35,551 bases of DNA from positions 1 through 35,551 of the forward strand of contig CAIZWI010000122.1 in the NCBI GenBank assembly GCA_903936645.1. The letters are read 5' to 3'. Below are positions 17,429-26,000 of this stretch, piece after piece. Positions within the stretch are counted from its first letter, which is position 1. Each line of letters begins with the position of its first letter. Source of the DNA: an uncultured Verrucomicrobia subdivision 3 bacterium (lineage in GTDB: Bacteria; Verrucomicrobiota; Verrucomicrobiia; Limisphaerales; UBA11358). The notes below the pieces were generated by a model. It worked only from the letters and a program-made list of their open reading frames with translations, was not told the DNA's origin and ran no database searches. The translations under genes were made by a program, and so were the position numbers.

Positions 17429-19270
17429 CTAATCATTTTCCCGCTGGAACTGCAACCCGGCCAGGTGCCGGTACAGGCCATTTTCCTGCTGGCTTAATTC
17501 GGCGTGGGTGCCGGCTTCCACCAACCGGCCGTCCTGAATGACGAGGATGCGGTCCGCCCGCCGCACCGTGGCCAGGCGATGCGCAATAATGAAGGTCGTG
17601 CGCCCTTCCATCAACCGGTCCAGCGCCAACTGCACCAGGCGTTCGCTTTCCGAATCGAGCGAACTGGTCGCTTCATCCAGGATCAAAATGGCCGGATCCT
17701 TCAAAATGGCCCGGGCGATTGCGACCCGCTGCCGCTGGCCGCCCGAGAGCTTGACCCCGCGTTCACCCACCAGGGTTTCATAGCCTTCCGGGAAAGGCTC
17801 AATGAATTCATGAGCATGCGCCTGTCGGGCCGCAGCCAGAACCTCTTCCCGGGTCGCTCCCGGCCGGCCATACGCAATGTTCTCGTAAATGGTGCCGCCA
17901 AACAGCATGGTTTCCTGTGGCACAATCGACATCTGGTTCCGCAACCAGGCCAGTGGATAATCCCCGACCGGCCGGCCATCCATGAGAATTTCGCCGGGCT
18001 GCGGGTCATAGAAGCGCAACAGCAGTGCGATAATCGTGGATTTCCCCGCCCCGCTGGGACCCACCAAGGCAATTTTTTCACCCGGCTGCACCGCAAAAGA
18101 AATGCCCTTGAGCACGGCCATTTCCGGCCGTGCCGGGTAGCGGAACTGAACGTCGCGGAAGGCCACCGCGCCTTGCAGGGCAGGGAGCACCGCCGCCGGG
18201 GTGGACGTTGACGCCGCCAGGTCAAATTCCGGCGGCGTTTGCAACAGCTCCCGCACCCGGTGCGTCGCCCCCAGGGCCTTCTGCACCTGACTGTAAAGAT
18301 CGGCAAACTGGCCCATGGCCCCGGCCACAAAGGCAGTGTACAGCACAAACCGCGTCATCTCCCCCAGCGAAATTTGACCGGACTGCAAGAGCGATGCCCC
18401 GGACCACAGCACCAGTACAATGCAACCAAACAGCGCGAAGATGATGAAGGCAAAAAACGCCCCCCGTAACCGGGCGCCGCGCAAGGCGGCCACCAGGTAG
18501 GCATCCATGCTCCGCGCATAGCGGCTGATTTCGAAGGCTTCATTCACATAGGCTTTCACATTAAATATGCCCTGCAACGTTTCCTCCACAATAACCCCGG
18601 TTTCCGCCAGTTTGTCCTGCGTTTCGCGGGAGTTCTGCCGCGTTTTTCGGCCAAACACCACGGCCAGAATAATGATCGGCGGCACCGCGCTGAGCATGAT
18701 TAACGTGAGCCGCCCCGAGGTGGTCGCGATCAAAATAATGCCCCCGGCCAGCATCAAACTCTGCCGCAGAAATTGCGGGACCGCCATGATGAGGGTGGCC
18801 TCAATCTGCGTCAGATCGGCCGCCAGGCGGCTGCTTAACTCCCCCACCCGGCGCTGACTGAAAAAGCTCATGGGCAGGCAGATCAAGCGGGCATAGGTGT
18901 CCCGGCGCAGGCTGGCCACGGCACTCTGGCCGATCCGCGTGAGCGACGTGGACTGAAAATAAGTGCTCAGCGACTGGATGGCCAGCACCCCCAGCATGAG
19001 CAGCGCCACTTGGTTTATCCCGTGCGGGAGCCAGGCCGGCCCCCGGGTCGCCGCCCCCGGCGTGGCCGCATCCATCAGGCTGCCGGCGAGGAAAGGAAAA
19101 CCCAGGCTCAACAGGCTCGACAAAATCAAGGCACCGCAAGCGGCGATCAGTTGCCCCAGATGCGGCCGGAGATAAGTGAAAAGCCGCGCGGCCTCGCGCA
19201 GGTTTTCCCGGGAGAGGCGGGCTTTGGGCAAATCGAGGTCGGGGCGGCCCCGGGAATGTTCACGCGCCAT
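17429..19270 (-). CDS. ABC exporter, fused permease and ATPase (MsbA/ABCB type)
   Basis: A 613-residue half-transporter from the ATG at 19270. Residues about 25-330 form a type I exporter membrane domain with six predicted helices. The nucleotide-binding domain follows: Walker A GPSGAGKST near 403, signature LSGGQRQRVAIARAIL near 506, Walker B AILILDEATSSLDSES near 527, and the switch histidine in IAHRLATV near 560. It would work as a homodimer moving lipids, peptides or drugs out of the cytoplasm; the substrate cannot be told. It converges with the pseudopilin gene, with 26 bases between the stops. An upstream in-frame ATG at 19333 gives an atypical, Trp-rich N-terminus and is less likely. 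Confidence 0.92.
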   Translation of the reverse strand: MAREHSRGRPDLDLPKARLSRENLREAARLFTYLRPHLGQLIAACGALILSSLLSLGFPFLAGSLMDAATPGAATRGPAWLPHGINQVALLMLGVLAIQSLSTYFQSTSLTRIGQSAVASLRRDTYARLICLPMSFFSQRRVGELSSRLAADLTQIEATLIMAVPQFLRQSLMLAGGIILIATTSGRLTLIMLSAVPPIIILAVVFGRKTRQNSRETQDKLAETGVIVEETLQGIFNVKAYVNEAFEISRYARSMDAYLVAALRGARLRGAFFAFIIFALFGCIVLVLWSGASLLQSGQISLGEMTRFVLYTAFVAGAMGQFADLYSQVQKALGATHRVRELLQTPPEFDLAASTSTPAAVLPALQGAVAFRDVQFRYPARPEMAVLKGISFAVQPGEKIALVGPSGAGKSTIIALLLRFYDPQPGEILMDGRPVGDYPLAWLRNQMSIVPQETMLFGGTIYENIAYGRPGATREEVLAAARQAHAHEFIEPFPEGYETLVGERGVKLSGGQRQRVAIARAILKDPAILILDEATSSLDSESERLVQLALDRLMEGRTTFIIAHRLATVRRADRILVIQDGRLVEAGTHAELSQQENGLYRHLAGLQFQREND

Positions 19271-19783
19271 AGGCCGGGCAGCGTGGCAAAACCAGTCAGG
19301 CCCCACAAGTACCAACCGCCAGCTTCCCGGCAAACTTCATTAAGCCAGGGGACCAGGAATTTCGGTTCTGCCACCCCTCCGGGTCAGGCTGGGCCATCCA
19401 ATGCCCCGGCCGGAGGAGGGTTTTAATTTTTTTGGTCGGACCGACTCGGACGGACTCGGACGTGGTTGGAACCGCGCGGGGGGCGAAACCACGCGAAACT
19501 TCAAGATTTCAGTTTAGCATGTCAAAGAGCGGGCTGGCGGGCGGCGCAAGCCGCAGGTGGTGCTGCGCGGGTGCCGGGCGGAAAAACCGCGCTGGCGAGC
19601 CAGCGTCACCCAACGCGCATCCATGGATGCAAATGCTCGGCAGTAACATTAAACTTCCGATAAATGCTCATCATATAATTAGTTATACGGGATGGTTCTC
19701 ATGTCAAGAGGCGGGCAGAAAAAATAATTATACTGCCCGCCCCGTGCGTCCCGAAGGTGTTGGTGAGATTGGGCAGGTCCGCC
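19271..19783. other. Non-coding, degenerate region with short repeats
   Basis: About 510 bases with no convincing gene on either strand. It holds a 10-base tandem duplication (GACTCGGACG at 19443-19452 and 19453-19462), a CGCTGGC-GA-GCCAGCG palindrome at 19590-19605, and a 9-bp inverted repeat at 19710-19741. Base composition becomes AT-rich around 19635-19735. Together with the restriction-locus remnants to its right, it looks like eroded acquired DNA. Confidence 0.6.
19710..19741. repeat. Inverted repeat with AT loop
   Basis: GGCGGGCAG (19710-19718) pairs perfectly with CTGCCCGCC (19733-19741) around a 14-base A/T loop. No T-tract follows on either strand, so it is not a standard terminator. 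It lies close to the inverted rhuM fragment and may be a scar of the rearrangement, or chance. Confidence 0.5.
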
Positions 19784-19921
19784 TCGGTTAACCGACCGAT
19801 TCCCCTCCTTTTGAACTGTTCGGGAATTCCGAATAGTTGCCGGTTCGGAGATTTCCTTTTGGGCATAGAGGTTGGCCAGATGTTCATTTATGGTCGGCAC
19901 GGAGACCTCAAACAGCACCAA
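19784..19921 (-). pseudogene. rhuM N-terminal remnant, inverted
   Basis: The minus strand encodes a 46-codon stretch matching the N-terminal part of RhuM-family proteins: LFEVSVPTINEHLANLYAQ, then ISEPATIRNSRTVQKEGNRSVNR. The homology begins at about 19921, with no proper start codon. It stops at 19784, where the sequence no longer resembles the expected 'YNLD..IAVGYRV' continuation. It lies head to head with the C-terminal rhuM remnant on the plus strand, so the 5' part appears to have been inverted and the middle of the gene lost. RhuM proteins often sit inside type I restriction-modification loci; their function is not settled. Confidence 0.75.
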
Positions 19922-20306
19922 GGAGCGGATGGGATTGACCACCTGGCGTAACGCCCCGCACGGAAAAATCCTCAAACCGGATGTCGTGGTTGCGAAAAAT
20001 TACCTCACGGAAAAGGAATTGAAGTCGCTGGACCGGATTGTGACTATGTATCTGGACTATGCTGAGGATCAGGCGGAGCGAAATATTCCCATGACGATGA
20101 CAGACTGGGCGGGCAAACTGAACGCCTTTCTCAAATTCAACGAGCGGGATATTCTGCATCATCCGGGCAAGGTTAGTCAGGAAGTGGCCAAAGCCTTTGC
20201 GGAAAGTGAATTCGAGAAATATCGGGTCGTGCAGGACCGGCGGTTTGAATCCGATTTTGACCGGCACATTAAAAAAGCTCTGGAAGGCGAGCCGGAAACG
20301 TCATGA
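19872..20306 (+). pseudogene. rhuM C-terminal remnant
   Basis: An open frame of 144 codons whose real RhuM homology starts at about 19914-19929. It reads MGLTTWRN, then DVVVAKNYLTEKELKSLDRIV, TMYLDYAEDQAERNIPMTM, DWAGKLNAFLKFNERDIL, and EFEKYRVVQDRRFESDFDRHIKK. This is the conserved C-terminal half of RhuM-family proteins, which are normally about 330 residues. The first 15-20 codons are the antisense of the inverted N-terminal fragment and are not native. The fragment could still be translated from the ATG at 19929. Its stop overlaps the ATG of the hsdR remnant (ATGA), the normal coupling of these genes in type I restriction loci. Confidence 0.8.
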
Positions 20307-20398
20307 ACGAAGCCGAAACCAGAGCCGGGCATCTTGATCTCGCTTTGAAAGCGTCCGGCCGGGGTAGGGCGCCGGGCAGCCGGATTCGGCCCGAATAG
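20303..20398 (+). pseudogene. hsdR 5' remnant (type I restriction subunit R)
   Basis: Thirty-one codons starting at the ATG in the ATGA overlap with the rhuM remnant read MNEAETRAGHLDLALKASG, then GSRIRPE, and end in TAG. Intact HsdR proteins commonly open MNEAETRAE.ID.ALKAAGW...GSRIRREY, so the stop replaces the expected tyrosine codon (TAC or TAT to TAG). Similarity fades within a few codons after the stop. The order rhuM-hsdR with ATGA coupling is that of functional type I restriction loci, so this is the broken tip of a lost restriction gene. Confidence 0.7.
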
Positions 20399-20532
20399 CC
20401 GACAGGTAATGGCCATGTCTGTCATCCCTCGTGTTTGGCATCAAGGCCGGCGGCTGAGGGGCGGGATGCCGACACCACTTGTTTGGCTCCATGCCACAAA
20501 TCAATTTTGCAGCTCCCGGCCCAACCGCGGGG

Positions 20533-21765
20533 TTACAACCGCAGGAAAATCTTCCGTTGGTACAGAAACCGCGCATACCACAGAAAGAGGCCGATGGCCG
20601 TGGCGGCAATCACCAGTTCCCCAAAGCCGTGCGCCACATGGGTGTCGAAAAAGGCTTTCACCGGACCCCCGGCCACGCGGCGGGCCAGTTTCTCAAAACC
20701 CAGTCCGCCCAAAAAATTGCTCGTCAGGTAGAGCGTGATCGGATTCATGCCGATCCAGACGAACGGCTGGCACCAGGCCCGCCATTGTTTGACATCCACG
20801 ATCCAGTAAAACAGCCCGAGCAACATCAGGCTGTAACCACCGGCTACCAGCACATAGGAGGAGGTCCAGATTTTCTTGATCACAGGAAATTCAATCCCCC
20901 ATAACCAGCCCACGGCGGCACAGGCCGCACCGGCACCGATCAAGCCCAGCACCTTTTTCGCATCGGAAACTTCCTTGCGGCGCAGAAATAATCCGGTGAA
21001 GATGCCCAGTAATCCCGTGGCAATGGCCGGGATGGAGCTTAGGATACCCTCCGGATCGTAGGTGCCGTCGTATTTGCGGCCGGGCAGGTATTTTTGATCA
21101 ATATAATCCGTGAGGTTGACGCCCTGGATATAGGTGTTGTGGATGAAGTTGGTGCTGGCCCAATTGAGCTGATCCACATGGGTGAACCCCGTCTCCTTGG
21201 AAATCACGGCATCGCCCCCCGGAACCGGACGCAAGTCTGGGAAGGGCACGCAGGCCAGCAGAGCCCAGTACCCCAGCAGGATGGCGGCCGCCACGGCCAG
21301 CAAGGCCCGGGTGCGTAAAAAGATAAACAGCAAACCGCCGACGGTGTAAACGAGGGCGATCCGGTTCAGCACCCCCATCAGGCGCATGTCCGGCCACGGA
21401 TTGGTGAAGCCCCCGGAATAAATCAGGCCGATCACCAGCAGCAGCACCCCCCGCTTCACCACGCGTTTCACCGCGGCGGCCCGGCCTTCACGTTCGATGA
21501 TGCGGGTCAGAGAAAACACGGTGGAAACCCCCATCATGAACACGAACAACGGGAAAATCAGGTCGTAGAAATGAAACCCCGCCCACTCGGCGTGATCCAG
21601 TTCGTAGGCCAGAAAACTGGTCACCGGGTTCGCCTGCATTTCATGCAGGGCATAAAACAGCGAATCCGCCCCCAAAATCCAGAACATGTCAAAGCCGCGC
21701 AACGCGTCGAGCGACATTAAGCGTTCGGTGGGGGCGGCAGTTTCCGGGCGGGTGGCGGCGGACAT
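20533..21765 (-). CDS. HGSNAT/DUF5009-type membrane acyltransferase
   Basis: A 410-residue integral membrane protein with about 10 predicted helices, from the ATG at 21765 (MSAATRPETAAP). The opening RLMSLDALRGFDMFWILG is the hallmark of the heparan-alpha-glucosaminide N-acetyltransferase-like/YeiB family. FHFYDLIFPLFVFMMGVS follows, with the conserved residues around the first loop, and GVNLTDYIDQKYLPG in an extracytoplasmic loop. Family members transfer acetyl groups across the membrane to sugar amines; the substrate of bacterial DUF5009 proteins is largely unknown. It starts 4 bases after the alanine dehydrogenase stop, so the two are probably cotranscribed. A longer frame upstream of 21765 overlaps that gene and is not native. 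Confidence 0.87.
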   Translation of the reverse strand: MSAATRPETAAPTERLMSLDALRGFDMFWILGADSLFYALHEMQANPVTSFLAYELDHAEWAGFHFYDLIFPLFVFMMGVSTVFSLTRIIEREGRAAAVKRVVKRGVLLLVIGLIYSGGFTNPWPDMRLMGVLNRIALVYTVGGLLFIFLRTRALLAVAAAILLGYWALLACVPFPDLRPVPGGDAVISKETGFTHVDQLNWASTNFIHNTYIQGVNLTDYIDQKYLPGRKYDGTYDPEGILSSIPAIATGLLGIFTGLFLRRKEVSDAKKVLGLIGAGAACAAVGWLWGIEFPVIKKIWTSSYVLVAGGYSLMLLGLFYWIVDVKQWRAWCQPFVWIGMNPITLYLTSNFLGGLGFEKLARRVAGGPVKAFFDTHVAHGFGELVIAATAIGLFLWYARFLYQRKIFLRL

Positions 21766-21769
21766 ACCA

Positions 21770-22870
21770 TTAAAAAGTCGGCGGGGTGAACGGCAGTCCG
21801 TGCGCCTCCGCCACCGCTTGATGGGTGATTTTGCCGCCCATGACATTGATGCCCCCCACGATGGCGGGCTGGCGTTGACAGGCCTCGGCCAGTCCCAGAT
21901 CGGCCAGCGTTTCCAAGTAGCGATAGGTGACATTCGTGAGGGCTTGTGTGGCGGTGCGGGCATAGGCCCCCGGCATGTTGGCCACACAATAATGAGTCAC
22001 CCCCTCCTCGACATAGACGGGATGATCATGGGTGGTCGCCCGGGAGGTTTCGGCACAACCGCCCTGGTCAATTGCGATGTCGACCAGCACACTGCCCGGA
22101 CGCATCCGGCGCAGCATTTCCCGGTTGATCAGCTTGGGTGCCCGGGCACCGGGCACCAGCACCGCGCCGATCAGCAAATCCACTTTGGGCAGCAATTCCA
22201 TTAAATGCGCCTCGTTGGAGAACAAGGTGTGGGCGGTGTGCAGGGTAATATCCAGAAACCGCATCCGTTCCAAATCCACTTCCAAAATAGTGACATCTGC
22301 CCCCAGACCCTGGGCCATCCGGGCGGCGTTGATGCCGGAAGACCCGCCCCCGAGGACCACGACTTTTCCGGGCAGCACACCGGGCACCCCCCCCAGCAAC
22401 ACCCCGCTACCGCCAAAATGCTTGGCTAGAAAATAGCCGCCCACCAGCACACTCATGCGCCCGGCAATCTCGCTCATGGGCTCCAGCAGCGGCAACCGCC
22501 GGTTGACCTCAATGGTTTCATAGGCAATGCCCGTGGCTCCCGATTTCATTAACGCCTCGGTCAGGGAACGGCTGGCTGCCAGGTGCAGGTAGGTAAAGAG
22601 CAATTGCCCCGGGCGTAACAGGGGATATTCCTCCGGGAGGGGTTCCTTCACTTTGATGATCAAGTCCGCCCGTTCGAAGACCGTGGCATGTTCCGTCACC
22701 AAGGTGGCACCGGCCGCCTCATATTCCGCATCCGGGTAACCGGCACCCGTCCCGGCGTTGCGCTCGACCACCACTTGATGTCCGCGTTTCACCAATTGGT
22801 AAACTCCCGAGGGCAGCAATGCCACGCGGTATTCCTGCACCTTGATTTCTTTTGGCAATCCAATAATCAT
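21770..22870 (-). CDS. ald: Alanine dehydrogenase
   Basis: NAD-dependent L-alanine dehydrogenase, interconverting L-alanine with pyruvate and ammonia. It has 366 residues, the normal length being about 370. It begins with the typical MIIGLPKEIKVQEYRVALLP. The pyruvate-binding and catalytic residues K75 (IIKVKEP) and H96 (LFTYLHLAA) are present, as is the NAD motif VVLGGGSSGINAARMAQGLGADVTILE. The conserved DIAIDQGGCAETSR and NMPGAYARTATQALTN segments are also there. It precedes the DUF5009 membrane protein with a 4-base gap, an unexplained pairing. Transcription starts in the AT-rich gap shared with the divergent giant surface-protein gene. Confidence 0.96.
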   Translation of the reverse strand: MIIGLPKEIKVQEYRVALLPSGVYQLVKRGHQVVVERNAGTGAGYPDAEYEAAGATLVTEHATVFERADLIIKVKEPLPEEYPLLRPGQLLFTYLHLAASRSLTEALMKSGATGIAYETIEVNRRLPLLEPMSEIAGRMSVLVGGYFLAKHFGGSGVLLGGVPGVLPGKVVVLGGGSSGINAARMAQGLGADVTILEVDLERMRFLDITLHTAHTLFSNEAHLMELLPKVDLLIGAVLVPGARAPKLINREMLRRMRPGSVLVDIAIDQGGCAETSRATTHDHPVYVEEGVTHYCVANMPGAYARTATQALTNVTYRYLETLADLGLAEACQRQPAIVGGINVMGGKITHQAVAEAHGLPFTPPTF

Positions 22871-23048
22871 AAAAATACCCGTAAAAAATGTTTAGCACTC
22901 CAGCCGGGTTGCGGCGATTGGAAAAAAGTTTTGGCAATCCTTAATTATAACCTTTACTAAAATTCACAATAGCGACCCAACATAACTTTACAAGCTCGAT
23001 TATTCTGCTGTCTATACCACTCTTAATTATTTAAACTCCGCCAAAACA
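22871..23048. promoter_or_regulatory. AT-rich divergent promoter region
   Basis: A 178-base gap between divergent genes (ald on minus, the giant protein on plus), clearly richer in A/T than its surroundings, especially 22935-23045. Several TATAAT-like words are present (for example TTATAACC near 22943), but I could not assign a well-spaced -35/-10 pair with confidence. Confidence 0.4.
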
Positions 23049-26000
23049 ATGAGTTGCAAGATTATTGAGGGAATTATGCACGGGTCGCATTCAACCGGCC
23101 AGGCCCTTGATCGCCTCTCGGGCCGGGTTCGTCACGCCCAGGTAGCCGGCAAACTCACTGCTCTCCGGGTGGTTAATGCCTTGGGCTTGGGATTAATCGT
23201 GCTGGCGGGCGGCTGGTTTGGCGTGCCCTCCCTGGCCGCGCAAGGAACCGGCATTGTCGGCTACTGGCAGTTCAATAATGCTGCCCATCCCGGTTGGGAT
23301 AGCAGTACTTGGGGCCATGCGCTCGCCCCCCTGCACGGTACCCTGCAATTTACCAACGATGGCCCCTTCGGAACGTCGGTGTACCTCGATGGCCAGACTA
23401 CCCTCACGACCTCATCAGGAAACTTCCCGGCCTGCCTGCCCACCAATGCCAGTCCGTACACCATCGCGGTCTGGGAGAAAGCCGATCCGAAGGGGGCGGC
23501 CAATGGTGGCTTTGTGGGTTGGGGCCTGAATAGTTATGGCCAGGGGAATAACTTCCGGTTGAACGGCCCCAGCAGCGTGGTGAATTACTGGTACGGCGAC
23601 GATTTTATCATTTCGGGACTGACGAATGACCCCAGTGACGGCCAATGGCATGCCCTGGTGGTGACGTGGGATGGCCTCACGCAAACCTTTTATGAAGACG
23701 GGCTTAAGGCCGCCAGCCAGACGCCTCCACCCCCTAATGTCCAACCAACGGATTTCGTGGTGGGGCAAACCACCGCGGATGTCAATTTCACCGGCTGGCT
23801 GGCGGATTTGCTCATTCTCAATCGCGCCCTTACCCCCGCCGAAGTGGCCGCCTACCAGGCCGGCAACTGGCAGATACCGGCTGTTCCGGGGACGCCTCTC
23901 GCCACCGCGTCCAACCCGGTGCCCGCAGGGATCACCCTCACCTTGTCGGTGCCCGTAACGGGGACCTCGCCTTTCCAATATCAATGGCAGAAAAATGGCA
24001 CCAACATATCCGGGGCCACGGCCGCAACGCTGGTCCTGACCAATATTTTGATCAGCGATGCCGGTGGCTATGCCGTCCAAGTCGGTAATGTGCTGGGCAC
24101 TAATACAAGCCCGACGCTGAAAGTAACGGTGAATCCGGGCATGATCACCGCCGGCTATTGGCCGTTTAATAATCCCACTAATTTGGGGGTTGACCGGGGC
24201 AGCCTTTTTAATCCCCTGACGGCGGCCAGCGGGCAGCCGGTTTACAGTCCGGATGGACCCTTCGGCGGCTCGGTGTATCTCGATGGCAATAGCGCGCTCA
24301 CCACCCTGTCCGGCTTGTTCCCGAACGGGGTGCCGACCAATGCCGCTCCTTATACCGTGGCAGTGTGGGAAAAGACGGCCTCCGGCTGCCCCAACAACGG
24401 CGGCATTGTGGGCTGGGGTTTTAACAGCGCCAGTCAGGCAAACAGTTTCCGCCTCAACGGGCATTTTAGCTTGGAAAATTACTGGTATGCCAACGATTTC
24501 ATTTCCGGCACCGGGACCAACGACCCCAAGGATGGCCAATGGCATGCGCTTGCGGTCACCTGGGATGGCACCCTTCAAACCATGTATGTCGATGGCGTGA
24601 GCGTCGGCAGCCAGGCCTCCCCCCCGCCGAATGTGCAACCGGCCAATTTTATCGTGGGCAAAACCACGGCCGACGTGAATTTCAACGGTTGGCTGGCGAA
24701 TCTCCTGATTACCAGCCGGGCCCTGACCCCCGCGGAAATTGCGCTGTACCAAACGGGCAACTGGTCCGCTCCTCCCGGAGTGGTCCAGCCGGTGGCCGCC
24801 CCTGCCAATGTGGTTGCAGCGGGAACGACCGTTTCCCTGAGTGTCCCGGAAACCGGCACGCCGCCCTTTAGCTACCAATGGCTGCGAAACGGCACCAATC
24901 TGCCGTGGGGTAACGCTGCCACGTTGGTGTTGACCAATTTGGCCGTTGCGGATTCCGGGGATTATTCCGTCCAGGTGGCCAATCCAGCCGGAACCGTCAC
25001 CAGTCCTGCCCTGACGGTCTCCGCCATTGTGCCCGGGTCACTCTACTTTACCCAACAACCCGCTCCGGTGACGAACTATGAAAATGGCCTGGCAACCTTC
25101 ACGGCCACCGTGGCGGGGACTGCCCCCATCACCTTGCAATGGCAGTGCAATGGCACCAATTTGCCCGGGCAAAATTTGAACTGGCTGATTTTGCCCAACC
25201 TGCAAACCAACCAGGCGGGAATTTACACGCTGCTCGCCTGCAACCGCCTGAGCACCAATGTAAGCGCCCCCGCCCAACTCACCGTGCTGCCGGTTCCTGC
25301 CGGCCGGGGATATGATGTTTTGGTCGGCCAGCATGACAGCCTGCGCACAGGCGCGAATACCAATGAATTTGTGCTGACCCCGGGCAATGTGTCCGCAACC
25401 ACCTTTGGCAAACTCTTTACCCGTTCGGTGGATGGCGCGGTATACGCCCAGCCACTCTATGTGGCCGGCCTCAATTTTCCCGGCCGCGGCGTGCATAACA
25501 CCCTGTTCGTGGCCACGCAACATGGCACTGTTTATGCCTTTGATGCCGATGACAACCAAGGGGCGAACGCCGCGCCTTTGTGGCAGACCAGCTTTATCAA
25601 TCCGGCGGCCGGCGTGATGCCCAATCTGGCCGTGTATTGCGGGGACATTCCCTACGAAGAGTGCATTGCCGCCACGCCGGTGATTGATCTGGCCGGCGGC
25701 ACCCTCTATGTGGAGGCGGTCACGGCGGAGACCACCAATGGTGTCGAGCATGACGTCCAAAGATTGCATGCCCTCAACCTCCTGACCGGGGCCGAACAAA
25801 CCAATAGCCCGGTCGTGATTCAAGGTTCGGTGCCGGGCACCGGGGTCGGCGGGGATGGCACCAACATTGTCTTCGATGGCAATTTGGAACAATGCCGCCC
25901 GGCCCTGCTGTTGCAAAATGGCCAGATTTATTTTGCGTTTTCCTCCCATTGCGACTCCGGCAACTACCACGGCTGGGTCATGGCTTATGATGCGCACACC

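Noticed and set aside
19590..19605. CGCTGGC-GA-GCCAGCG palindrome as a terminator or mobile-element end
   Set aside because: No T-tract, no matching partner copy in the window and no transposase gene nearby; listed only as part of the repeat cluster.
19271..20532. Intact insertion sequence or prophage at the restriction remnants
   Set aside because: No transposase, integrase or target-site duplication could be recognised; only RhuM and HsdR fragments are supported.
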